In this document: positions 30,964 through 45,942 of the stretch, piece by piece
How the letters are laid out: every line of letters begins with the position of its first letter
How positions within the stretch are numbered: the stretch's first letter is position 1
Program-made: the position numbers and the translations under genes
Assembly (NCBI GenBank): GCA_032164295.1
Contig: JAJHTX010000007.1
Coordinates: 1,028,501 to 1,092,500, forward strand
Direction of reading: 5' to 3'
Source: Inonotus obliquus
Taxonomy: Eukaryota > Basidiomycota > Agaricomycetes > Hymenochaetales > Hymenochaetaceae
Length of the DNA stretch: 64,000 bases
Notes under the pieces: generated by a model
Database searches by the model: none
Told to the model about the DNA's origin: nothing
The model's input: the letters and a program-made list of their open reading frames with translations, nothing else

Positions 30964-33394
30964 CGACGTGTATCCATTATTTCACAGCGGATCGATCGAT
31001 CAAGGTGCTTCGGAAGTATCTGAAGGCAGAACTCCTCGTTACTTTCTCTTCCAACTCGCCTTTCTTTGGAAGTCGAGGGAAGTCACCGAGACGGGATCGC
31101 GACACATCTGATTATAAATGACACTTCCATTAACTCACCTGCGTGCTCGCCTGCCTACCCGATCCGACTTTGAACGATTCATCCGACGTCTGTTGTCGTA
31201 CGCACGGTGATACCTCTGTTTCGTTTGTTCTTCTCCAGTTTCTGCCTTTGGAGGAGCAAAGGTCGCCGTCTTTGTTGTTACCACATACATTTCGATTTCG
31301 AATGCCGATTTCCGATTTCGAATCCGACCCGGAACCTCCGCACCCCCTCCACAGCACTTTCGCCACAATGCGCTTCTTACACTTTCCACGTTCGGTATGC
31401 CCTTGCTATGCCATCATCCATCACCGAATATTACTACCTTGCTTCTTTCCTCTCTTCTCTCCATCTTTATCCACCGTTTTGGGAAGTGAACTTCACACGA
31501 GGGCATGCAAACTGCATACTGCATACTCAAATGCTGCTGCGGACGAGGCATCAATCAAGCACGCTGTACACAGCACATAGCCGTCAACGATGCACCGAAT
31601 CACAAGCAATGAACGCATTAGGAATTATGACCCGTCAAGTCGGAAAGGAAGAGGGCAGAGCGAGAAACTTCAGCCAAGAACTATATTGGATTGGACAGGT
31701 TGTTTCACCTTCAGAGGCCCTTGTATACGTATTCGCGCCAAGCGTCACTTTCGGAAACAGGAAATGATTTACATCTGGTCATTTCTTACTCCATGTTCGT
31801 ACCAGCCATCCATTGATCCATCCAGGTCACCCACCCCTTCTTTCCTTTTATCCGATCCGGTACGACGGTACGACGGGTACAGCAGTAGACATTGACTCAT
31901 TAGACGCATTGGACTGTACCTCGTCTCCTATCAACTGCGGGGGCCCGCGGGGGCCCGCAAAAACTTACTACTTCTCTTCGGTTGGTGTCCTTTCCAATTA
32001 CCCTCCGTTATCTTCTGCCGTTCTCATCTCCGTTGCATGGTCTCTTCTCGCATTATCTTGCATTCTGTATTTTGTTTTTGTACTTCACTACTTACAATAG
32101 CTATTCATCATTTTCTACCCCCTTCTTTCTCTCTTGCGCTCTCGTGCATTTCTCGGTCCGCATTCCTCGCATCTTTTTTCGCCTTGCAGGTTTCTTTTTT
32201 TCTTTCCCTTTTTCTTTTGACCATCCTCCCCTTCCTTCCGATGTTACATTTCTTATCCTCTTATCTCGTTTCACGTAATCTTTCTTTTCCTTCCCCTTTT
32301 CTCTCCTCCATTTCCCCTTTATCTCTTTATCCCGTTATCTTTACTTGGCTTTGCAGGGTAGGGTTACTCATTCCCCCTTCCCCTTCCACTACTCCCCTGC
32401 TGTCATCTTTGGTTGTTGTAATATTACTACACATTACACAGAAAAAGGAGATAATAGAGTAAATTGTAAGCATGGGAACACGAGAATATGGAAACATGAG
32501 ACCTGAAACACGAAACATGGAGACTAAGTGAGGCTTGGTAGCGAATGAAGGCTTGATTGAGGCTTGGTACCGAGCAAGACCGTCGAGGCGAAGAGCTTCA
32601 TGCTTCATCCATTTAACCGGACGAGACGAACAGGAACGAATGGATAGATGAACAACACGAGCATGTACGCATAGACGGATACATGTATGGAAACACGATG
32701 TTCTGGCATGTATACAGCAATACAGCACACAGCAATACAGCAAGCACGTACATACATGCGACTAGTGGTATAATAAAACCTATACGTATAGAATACGTTA
32801 TCCAAATCCAAATCAATTCAAATCACGAACGCAGAATCGAATAAGATAATATCAAACCGTCTAAGACACCACAGAACCAAAAGTGAATGCGGGTAGCGAA
32901 ACATATTAAGAAAAGATCATCAATCGCAGTTGTAACGGGTGGATAGATTATACATATGGACGAAGATATGATCATGGATCATGGACGAATGGACGAACAC
33001 GAGCACAAACACAACTACAGAAATAAGATAAGGACGTCTATAGAATTGTTGCATGAGTTCTGAACTATGTACGATAACGATATAGCAAGAGGGGGGCTGA
33101 GCAGTGAGGGAGTGTAGAAATCGTGGAGCCAAAAAGATAAAGACTAACATGGGATTGTTTGAAGGAAGGTAGGAAGGTACCAAGAGCAAGTGAGATAGTC
33201 CAGTCGTTACACAGTAGAGAAAAAGGAAGGACAAATGTAACAAATCATTAAAACAAGTCTATCGAGTCAATCCAAGCCACAGCAACCGTAGTCTTTGTGA
33301 ACCCATAAATGTAACCAAGGAAATGAAGAACATGAGAAAAGCGATGACCAGCAACACATCACAATATTCAACAGATCGTATTATCGTACGATTC
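30964..33394. other. Long intergenic region without a supported gene
   Basis: 2.4 kb between the membrane protein and the 3' end of the CreA-type gene. It is pyrimidine-rich from 31960 to 32400 on the + strand. Frames such as 31143-31580 lack recognisable domains. At 31937-31958 there is a small tandem palindrome of GCGGGGGCCC. The 3' UTR of the zinc-finger gene probably fills the right part. Confidence 0.5.
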
Positions 33395-36058
<2,664 letters not shown>

Positions 36059-39000
36059 TAGGAAGGGCACGACCACGAGAGATGATTGACCGGTTGGATT
36101 GAGGGACGAAGAACACAGGAGAGCGCGGTGGTATGGATTGGGAAGATATAAGTAGGCAGTTGAGGCGCGGGCAGACCGGATGCCGGCAAGTGAAGAAGTC
36201 TAGAGTCTATGGAAACCAAACTGGAATTGGTGGTGCGAGAAGCAGGCAGTCAGATGAGGTGTGGCTGCACAGATTAAATGAGAAGCGGGTAAGATCGAGG
36301 GGCTCAGAAGGAAACTAATATCTCTATGTGTCTATGGGAGATGGATGCAGTCTATAGGGTTCGTCAAAGTGCCATTCCGGAGAGGGGATCTCCTGTAGTG
36401 TTGCTTCGTTGAATTCTGGGAAGTGCGTACGGACAAGACGTACTGATCGTGGCAGAAGAGAGAGGGACAGACAAGGGGGGCAAAAAGGCGACGCGGCGTA
36501 ACTCCGGAGTCACGTCTTACTTACTTTATTTTTATCATTAATTTTTTTTTTCTTGTTCTTGTACTTCTCGTATGATATTATGTGTCCCGGCTCATGGATC
36601 AAACTTCTCCCCACCTCCACTCATCGATCTCTACTCTGCCGGCCCGAGGGAACCGACAATCCCTCCCTCAGTCAGGCTCGGGGGAAAACGGATCATCATA
36701 CTCTCTAATCGCACATGTTTTTTCTTGTCCAGGGGCAAGGGTCCTTTTCCGAAAGAAGAAAGAAAACTAGTTGGAAAACCCTGATAATATAGAAGGCCCT
36801 AGACCTCCGACCGTCACTCCGTCACTCCGAGGATTCTGCCAGTCTGTGCACAATATTCAACCAGCCGGCAGAACACTCAACACAGCCCAAGCTTCCCCCA
36901 AGCTGCACACCTCCGACATTCTCCCTTTGGGTTCATGTTCGCAACACATCACGCCTGACCATCTGATCGGCTTGTTTGTTCCAAGGCACGTTGTCTTTTT
37001 CATCTCAGTACACCGCTACTTGGCAGTGTGGGGGAAAAGGTGGGAACAGCGCCTATCTCTGGGAAATTGATGGCCAACTGCATATCATGATTTATTTTGT
37101 TCACACCTTCCTCGGATGTCGCCACATTACAGGAGAATTTCACGACTTGTGCAACGGTTTCGCCGAGTCGCCGACTGACCTGCCCCGAAGGTCGACAAGG
37201 GTGTGACCCTGGATACTCAAATTGCCGCACCCTCGATCTCATTGTGTCTTCCAAAGTATTGAACAGTTTTGCACGTTCGCGACAAGGCGCGAGTCAGATT
37301 CTTTGCGTCTTCCTTCCGCCAAAGCCACCGGAAAATAGGTGTTCTTCTCCAGACTCAAAGTCTCTCCACCTTCCCCACTTATCTCCGTCTCCAACTGGAC
37401 TTCTCCGACGCTCTGTTCCTCGTCGGTGGTGAATTTAGAGTCTGGACCCAGCCGAGCCCAGCCTCTTGTCGATGCTTGAGGGTATTATGCTGCCAGTCGT
37501 CCTTGCAGTGGCCATGTCCTGGGCACTGGGGATTCTCGATCTTGATTGGACAATCTCTGTTCGTGGCGCACGTCCCAAGGGAGGGACAAGACTAGCTCTT
37601 CCCTGATCACTGCCTTGCCTTATCTTTTCTTCCTATTGCCAAGTCAATGGCCACATTTTAGGTGGTCAAACCCTGCTTACTTTTATTGTCCCATTCCTTC
37701 AATTTCGGTACCAAGGGCCCTAAATCACCAAACCATCGCGGTGCGAGCTATCAGTGACTATCTTTCTCATGCTACTTACCTTCCATCCCGCCATCTCCGA
37801 GCGCCGGGTTTCAACTACCGTTCCAAAAGAGACACCCCTTCATTCTCTACCTTCTCCACCGCACCGCGAGAGTTAACTTTACGGAAGTCGCTGCGCCACC
37901 CTGCTGGGTAATTGTTTCTTCGTTCTAGACACTGTTGTCGACGTCATATAGTCATACCGAAGGTCCAGGCTTGTGCAAGTACAAGCCCAGCATCGTCCAT
38001 CTCTGGCATCTGTATAGTGGTCCCGAAAGGGGATTGTACCCGAAAAGGGATATCTAATGTGCATACGTGGTAGCGACTGGTAGCGACCAGGTCCTCATCT
38101 TCACAAGCTTCCTCCGTCCCGATCCGCACACTTATTTCACTTCTGTACGCAACAATCGTAGTACCGAACATCCTCAACCCGATAGCTTCCTAAGGTGGAC
38201 GCAAACTGGCGCAAGAAAGGAATTGACATCTCCGTTCAAAAGGTGCGAGATAATTTACCCATATTCGATTCTGGACGCTCTTTCTCCTTCACATCTGGTT
38301 CTCATAGTGTTCCGCAGTTCCTTCCGCAATTTTACGTCCGTCAGTCATATCAGTGAAGAAATCTTTGAACAATACGTACTCCGTTCGGCTTGTGATTTTT
38401 CCCACCAGGTAATCGGAGGAGGATTTGCCGTCATTTGTGGGGGCAGACCTCGTGTATGTTCTATACTATACAGAAGATCGGGATCGGACTGTGAGCTATT
38501 GCGTCACTCCACGCGTAAAACTAAAAGAGAGCTATAACTGAATTAGATCTCTTCTAGATGGATTCCACCATGATCGCTCGGATTTAGCAATAACCTTACG
38601 AAGATGACGAGTGCAAGTCTCCAGAGTTCTCGTCTCAGGAATGATACTGCGACGGTAAGTATTATTAGCTATATGCGACCTTCTAGATGCCGTACCGTAG
38701 AAGGTGGGGTAACGATGCTGCAGCTCCCAAGCGGGAGCAACTGCTGCCTAAAACTACTCGTTATTCCTGTCTTCCTCCGGGCTTGAGGGTTCCGCAACTC
38801 AAAAAGGTGAGTTTGAGCTTCATGCTGGGATGGAACTGACAGAACTCTCACGACCATGCGATTCTCTTGGTACGTCTCTTCCACTATATTGCATCGATTG
38901 AATTCCGAAGTGGCTTCTGACCGCTGACCGCTGACCGCTTGTTACCGTGCTATCCAATGCACACCGTACACATCAATTCTATCTTCTCTCTCTCTTCTCT

Positions 39001-39861
39001 CTCTTATCTCTGGTACCTTGGAAGCTCTCCGAATACGAATACACTCATTCAAGGCAACCGAGTAACTTATCAAGTCCTCTCGTCAACGGGCATTTATCGG
39101 CTCTCATTCACTTCGCCCATGAATCTTACTCAATAACGACGACAGTAACAACGATAGAAAAGCCAACGCACAGGTTCCCTGGTCCTGGTTTCCCGAGTCC
39201 GATAACCCGGAATTACCTCGCCCTCACTCGACCTTCTACCCGGGCCCGACAATCGGCGAGAACATGAGAAGACGCGAATACAAGAACATCAACAAAAACT
39301 ATTGAACCCATCACATTCCTAGGCACTTCCTAGCACTTCCTAGCACTTAAGCTCCAACAGCACACACATATTTACATCACGCCGAACACGGAGAGGTGGT
39401 AATCTTTTACCCCTTTCCGTCAAGTCTTCCGCTCTCAAGTCATAGTCATAACTCACAAATCATAACTCATTTTTAAATCTTTAACGGAGTGAATGGATTG
39501 AATCGAATTCATTGACTATTGAGTATTGAGTTACAAGGAATCTTTTGAACTTTGAGCTTGAAAGGGACCGTAGACCCGTAGACCGTAGAAACTCCGAACT
39601 TCCGATTTGAATAAGACGTTTGTTTTACGAGAATTCGGGAAGATAACGATTATGGATGGAGAGAGGAATAAGCAGCGTAAACGTCGGGATAATTTAGTAA
39701 CTGACTCTGGATGATCGTCGAGCACCAAACGCCGAGAACATGGCGAGTGATGGTGGGTCCGATTCCTCTTTGTTCTTTGGAGTTATGAGCCTCATTCTTA
39801 CTTACTGTATGAGTATGAAAAAAAAACTTTAATAATTTAAAGATATCGAGGAGACCCACAT
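36059..39861. other. Long intergenic region upstream of creA, no supported gene
   Basis: 3.8 kb from the creA start to the tRNA. It should hold the creA promoter (a T-run lies near 36530-36555). The frames of 60-156 codons show no domain, no consistent splicing and no family resemblance. A long regulatory region or an untranslated RNA is possible but not visible from sequence alone. Confidence 0.5.
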
Positions 39862-39931
39862 GCATTAAGAGGGAATCGAACCCCCGGCGGGTCGATGGCA
39901 ACGACCCAGGTTACCACTACCCCATTAATGC
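39862..39931 (-). tRNA. tRNA-Gly (anticodon GCC)
   Basis: On the minus strand the 70-nt segment folds as a cloverleaf. The acceptor stem GCATTAA pairs perfectly with TTAATGC. The D-arm contains GGGTAGTGGTAACC (A box). The anticodon stem GGGTCG/CGACCC encloses the loop TTGCCAT with anticodon GCC. The T-arm GGGGG-TTCGATT-CCCTC contains the B box GGTTCGATTCC. There is no intron and CCA is not encoded, as usual in eukaryotes. Confidence 0.93.
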
Positions 39932-41946
39932 CGTTAGACAAGTGAATAACTTATAAACTATGCAGAGTTTGTTTCGTACTTCAATTAACCTTTATCAACC
40001 TGGAGGCTGGAGGGAAACCAGTCTCATTCCTCTCGTTGCAGCGTCTTCTTCACTAGATTATAGTGCTCGGCATGCAACATTCGACTGCGGATTTCCTTAG
40101 AGGTGCACATAGCTTGACTCTTCTCCTGGATGCTTGCCTCAAGCAGATTCTTACTGACACCCTGGCAGGTTGTGAGCTCATCAGTCACCTCATAACTTTT
40201 TCGGTGGAAGGGCCGCCACCTTGCAAGTGCTGGTAATGTGTGTGTGATGCGATGATTTCGTTCCTTTTGTCATGAAGGAGATTACTCAAGCCTCACATTG
40301 TAGACCTACGAGTGTTTCTATGGGATTTTCATCAGGAGAATGGACGTCGAGTGAATAACTGTCATACTTCTGATGATCGGAGCTTGGTTGCTGGTGGCTT
40401 TCAGCTTGAAAAAAAAAGCACAAGTCAGTCCATGGTGATCCTGTGGCGGCGGATTTGATGGGAACGATGCAGGGATGCCTCGGCGAGACAGATCAAGGAA
40501 TCCGACGGAACTGGAACTGATCCCAGTGTTGTTGCACAGGCGAATCATCTACTTTTGGCTTTAACGTGGATGCCTGTGCTGATAAATACATTAAACATTT
40601 ACTTGAAGGCGAGCTCTGATCAAGATATTGGGCGACTGAGGGACTTTCCAGTGCTAGTGTCAATCCACGGGTGATTGTCTGCATGGCTAGTGCAGTACTA
40701 CTTGTCGACAACTTCAGAGAATACATCAGTTTCGAGTGGGATATGCATAGCACTACTATTAACGTTCCGGGCATACCGGAACTGGTTGTGGGCCACGGGA
40801 CTTTACGCCGCTATTTATTCAGGGTCCTTGCCACTGAAAATTAGCGTCCTATTCGTCTAGCACAATTGTGCTGGCAATTGAAAATAACCGTGAGGCGCCA
40901 ATGGGAGGCGGCACCTATCTTCTGCTCGACGACAATTTCTGTTAGTGACCCTTCGCGGCAAGAGACTTGATATTGAATAGGAAGCGAGTTGGTGAGACGA
41001 GAAGGCGAGCGGGACCAAAGAAAGATTGAAGAAAAGCTGTACACGAGCGGGGATTGTTTGCCGAAAGCGCTGAGTGATGGCTTGAAACGAGTGAGAACGT
41101 ATCACAACAAGTTCGTTGAATAATTATGAGCAAGACGGAAATGAGAGTGATGGATAGTGTAAGATATGGTATTCGGAGTGGAAGAAGAGTGGAAGAAGAG
41201 GAACAGAGGATGACATCGCCACTAGTGGCTATGACGTTATGTGACCGAAACTCTGTAACGAACGAACCGAGCCGACTGCCGAGCCGACAAGTGCGGTTAA
41301 CCGACGACATAGCAAATGACATGCACACAGCAATTCTCATCCACATTTACAACACAGTAATGCTTGGGCGCTGTCGCTTACCCATCTCTTTCCACGCTCG
41401 CACCATACTTCCCATCGAGGGCGGCAACGATTAGGGCGAATCCAAGAAAGGCGTTGAACCGAAAAGGACGGTCAGTGGTTGCCTGCAGAAGTAGGAGAAG
41501 ACGTTCGGTGAGTTGTCACGTTGACACTAGTTCTAACATCATCACTTTGCTCATTCCTTATCCATTTCACACACGGTCTCATACTCGCCTCGACATCCCC
41601 CCCGACGGCCGTAACCTACTCAGTACCCTTCTCTCTTCTACCAGCACCATTCAGCCTCTTCACTCTCTACGCGACCAATGAACCGCGTCGTCGCAAGACA
41701 GACGACCGACGACGATGAAATAGACACTGGAATAAGTTGGTGTAGATCCATGCTTCCTGTAGCTACATCCTGACGTGTTATCCCCTTTACTTTCTCAACA
41801 TAGACAACCCCGACTCAGGTGGGTGCCTCATTTCCCCGTACATATCTCTATGTAAATCTAACTCCATCTCTCCCGCTGGTCTCCTCTTGTCCGTGTTGCG
41901 CCACGCGCCACTTGCCCATTCCTCTGAAAACGCGACTTTTGCATAG
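39932..41946. other. Intergenic region between tRNA-Gly and surface-protein gene
   Basis: 2.0 kb with no frame I can assign. The right part probably holds the promoter and a missing 5' exon (signal peptide) of the Ser/Thr-rich protein gene. Confidence 0.45.
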
Positions 41947-44131
41947 GTACATCCTCACCCGCGCCTGACGGCACGGGGGACACAGACATCCCTGCTCCAG
42001 ATCCTTCAGGGGTGGTTGGCGTTACATCCGACGCAAGTGACGCGGAGCCCGTGGTAACAGCTGCAACGGATCCTGCTGTAACGTCAGGTGTAACTGATAG
42101 CAACACGGAGGCCGTGACAAGTCTAGATTCAACAGCCCCGCCAGCTACAGACAACACGATTCCTAGCAGCGGGGCTACAGATGTGTTCGACCCCTCTTCG
42201 GATTCAGGACCGACGACTGGGATTGATACGAGTACGGGGACGGATCTGAGCCAGAGCGATTCGAGCGTTGAGACGGATCTTACTACACAGACGGAGACGA
42301 CAACTGGACCTCTGTCAGCGATAACGTCCGAATCGACAGCCTTGACAGATTCCACTTCGTGCGTTTGTCTTGCAGAACTTTGAGTTTATGCAGCTTATAT
42401 GCGTTCTAGGGTCGTATCCGCATTTCCTTCCTCATCCTCGTCCTTACCAACTGCTACGGCTGAGTCTAGCTCATCTACCGAGCTTACAAGCACTTCCCAA
42501 TCTCCCTCCGCACTTTCAACTACGGACGTATCGTCTAGCAGTCCGCCAAATGCTGATGCCAGCACGTCTCTCACGACTAGCTTTACCGAGATTGTGTCAA
42601 CTATTAATGGGAAAGTAACAACGGTCAGTTCCTTTCTTTCGTCAATGACAACTCCTATCAGACTGGCTGACGGACTTCTTCGTGCATGAATCAGATTGTC
42701 ACGCCGGTTGCCACGCTTAACGCCGAAATGTCAAGCACTCTCTCTTCAAGCAATCGGATAGCGGTAATCGCCGGTGGCACCGTCGCTGGACTGGCCGTGA
42801 TTATTCTATGTCTTCTGGCTGTATTCATGTACAGACGACGCCAGAAGCGTAGAATACACCAATCACACCGATATCTACCCACGCCCCGTTCAGTTATGCT
42901 ATCAGGAGAGGACGACTTTGATTTGGCGGGGCCCAGTCAACCTCAAAGAGGGTTTGGCATTTTCGGTTCCCGGAAAAACAACGGGGCGGATGAGTATCGA
43001 GACCTTGGCTCGGACTCGGGAAGGGATGTCAACTCTCCGGTGATGCGCGAACTTCCTAGCGATCCTCCTCCAAGGCTGTTGCGACCCGTTGCCAGCAAGA
43101 CAGGCAGTTACTTCCAAGAAGCCGTATGGCCCCCTCCAGATGAAGGAAGTTGTCTGAGTGATCCACTCATGGCTGCGAGCAATGTCGATTTACATAGTAT
43201 CGTGGATGAGGTCATGGGTCCGCAAAATCAACCTCGTCGGTCTAGTGCAGAAGCGTCCACTTCCAGCTCCCCTCCTCGGCCGTCGAGACTGCGTGGTGGT
43301 TTTAATGACAGCGATAGTGTTTTCAGCGAGACAGGTACACCAGTAGAATTCGTACCCCGCATTCCGGTGAGGCATGGAGAATCGCCTACTATGTCTTCTA
43401 TCGACAGTACCTTTGAATCACCTCAACATTTACGAGATTGGAGTACGGACTCGGCAACGGGACTTCTGGCAAACGTGGATTTGGGCAGCAAAGCTTCAAG
43501 GCGGTATAGTGGGGGAAGTGCGATTGGATATAGCTATGGGAGTACTTCGGCTTGGCTACCACCTGGTGCGGCTCCTCCAGGCGGGCAAGGACGGGCAACA
43601 AGTCCACTTCGTATGGTCACCGAACCTCAACCGCTAAGTCTCTCCTCTCCAGCCACGTCTTCACCTTCACCTTCTTCTCGGACAAGAGAGAAAGCGATTG
43701 AGGCTGCTCAGGAACGACGTAGTTCACTTGCTATCGCCAATCCTAGCCCAGAAGATGCAAGATCAGAAATAGACCAAGGATCAGAAGAAAGAGCGTCTTC
43801 CCCTTCTGTCTACTCACAAAACTGGACTGCAACGGCGTCAAGGTCGTCAACACAGCGGTTACAACGTCCTCGCCCCTCTTCTGATTCAACTTCTGCCTCA
43901 GGCGAATCACCCATCGAGGCACCGCTCGGTTCGACTAATATTAATAGACGAACAATGCGACCACCGTCGTTAACGAATACGTGGCTATTGGATATTGAAG
44001 AGGGCGAACCTACTCCTCGACCTGGAGATTACCAGAGGGCTAGGATGAGGGAGGAGTTACCGCCTAGGTATGATACGATCAGGAGGGATTCTGAGGATGG
44101 GGACTTGGTGAATCGAACAAGAACGTTATGA
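41947..44131 (+). CDS. Ser/Thr-rich single-pass surface protein, 5' end unresolved
   Basis: Predicted type I plasma-membrane protein. A Ser/Thr/Asp-rich, probably O-glycosylated ectodomain (about 41947-42740) is followed by one transmembrane helix (IAVIAGGTVAGLAVIILCLLAVFMY, given here only as a landmark near 42758-42830), the basic stop RRRQKRR, and a ~430-aa cytosolic tail rich in Ser, Pro and acidic residues. Introns near 42358-42411 and 42624-42693 restore the frame. The tail ends with RMREELPPRYDTIRRDSEDG, where PPRYD(T/S)I recurs in the convergent neighbour (IPPTYDSIKLDEDGE). No WSC or other ectodomain is seen. The first visible exon starts after an AG at 41946 and needs an upstream exon, which I could not place; a signal peptide is expected there. 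A Mid2-like cell-wall sensor role is possible but unproven. Confidence 0.65.
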
Positions 44132-45942
44132 CACGGAGGCTGAGGGATATTCTCAGAAAACACACGCTTCTCTCTCATCCCCCGCCTTCTTTGTTTCTTG
44201 AGTTTTCCTGTTGCTTTGAGTTTCTTTTTTGTATGTCTTTTGAGCTGTTGGTGGCGATTTTACTGCCATTGGCTCTGCTTGGTTTTGATGTGTTTATCAG
44301 TTTAGCTAGGGACTTGTTTATTCGTTCGGACTTCTTTGTCTTTCTACCTCCTCATCTCCTCATCTCCTTACCTCTTCGCTTCCAACCTTCTTGCTTTTTA
44401 CCTCTGACACTTTAACTCCTCGCTGTCATTCTTGCCTTACCATTTACTTCACCAATCCCGATCCCGACTCCAACTCTCATACCACTCCCACCAATCACTG
44501 CAGTCTACTTCTCACTACTCACTGACTAGTGACCACCGACCACGAATCATTTTTTTGACGACCTTATCTACGCTGTGCATCTTTACCATCTCATCCTACC
44601 ACCTCACTCCGTACTTTTTACGACCACGACGTCATGGACCTTTTTCATGTCATGGAATCATTCATTGAATTGCTAATTGCTAATTTCCAATGGCCCAATC
44701 GGTTGTTCGTATTACGTAATTGTCCCCCCCCCACCTTTCGCTTTTGCTTTGTGTTTTTTAGTGAGTGGTACGTACGCGTACGCGTATACAGCATACGTTT
44801 GTGTGTAGTTGACGATATGCGATATTATCGGAAGTCGGAAGTGTGTACGCAGTTTTAGATCTTTTTAGTCGCATACACACATGCACGCACACAAGAAGGC
44901 TATGCAGAGGCAAATGCATGCATCGCATATGATAGCTCCGACTTACACTTGCATAAATTTGCTCTTACACTCAGTACTATGTAGTAGTCTCGGTCTCACC
45001 CTTCACATATATATTCAAGACGACATTCTCAACGCGAAACCTTCCTTTCAAATTCAGACAATCTAAACTATTCAAACTATTCAATCAATTCGTGTGTCGT
45101 CAATACGTTCAGGTATAAGACATAAGGCAGGCCCTAGAGACAGAAAGAGGAAAGAAATGATACAATCACAACAAAATGAGAAAAGAAAAAGGAAAAGGGT
45201 CTACATACAAAGGTGAAAGGTCTCTGACTTCGTTCTGAGTGAGAAAGGTGTTCCGAGTTCTGAGTTCTGAGAAAAAGGTTCTGGGAGAAAGGGTACCAAT
45301 TCTTCCTGGGTGGGTGATGAATCTGAGGATCAAACTGGAGCTCGGAAATCGTAAATCATAAACCGTAAATCATAAACCGGAGTTTGAGTTTGGGTTTGGA
45401 AAAGACGTATTAAGAGGAAGAACTGTTGTACAAAGTTTTCTAACGTAAAGGTAACGGTGAAAGTGGAGGTCGAGGTAACGATAAGCTGTGAATGTGAAGA
45501 GAGGAGCAAGGGAGAGGACATGCAAATCGCTATGAACATGCAGAATGGTTAGTTCGGTGAAGGCGGGGCGGGGGGTCGTAAGTCGTGATTAAAGGTCAAG
45601 TGGGGTAAATACAACAATGACAAGGTAGATGGTATTCGGCATCGAGTAAAGTTGGAAGGTGAAAGATGAAGGGAGAAAGGTAGTAGGGGAGAGAGAACGA
45701 TACCGAAATGAGAGTCGTCCCGAGGTGATCGATGCTCGAAGGAAGAAAGGCGAAGACAAGGAAGAAGGAAGGAAGAAGAAATAGAGAAGAGGTAAAGGTC
45801 AAAGGTGGACGATCAACGACTAATGCAGAATCAAAACAATGCGGAATGCAGAGCGAGAAAGAACAACGAGGATGGTAAAGCAAAAGTGGCGAAAAAAATA
45901 AAAATAAAAGCTCTCGCCTCATTTCCCAACCATAATTTCATC
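44132..45942. other. Convergent intergenic region between two surface-protein genes
   Basis: 1.8 kb between two 3' ends. Pyrimidine-rich on the left, purine-rich on the right, as expected for two converging 3' UTRs. I see no gene. Confidence 0.5.

Noticed and set aside
31143..31767. Overlapping open frames of 145 and 186 codons
   Set aside because: Residue composition is what a CT-rich noncoding strand gives. No domain, no splice pattern, and the frames overlap one another.
37269..38537. Several open frames of 100-156 codons
   Set aside because: None shows a domain or continuity across plausible introns. Kept as noncoding.
40942..41346. 134-codon frame with hydrophobic residues on the minus strand
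   Set aside because: No recognisable protein. It lies in the upstream region of the surface-protein gene and lacks good splice partners.
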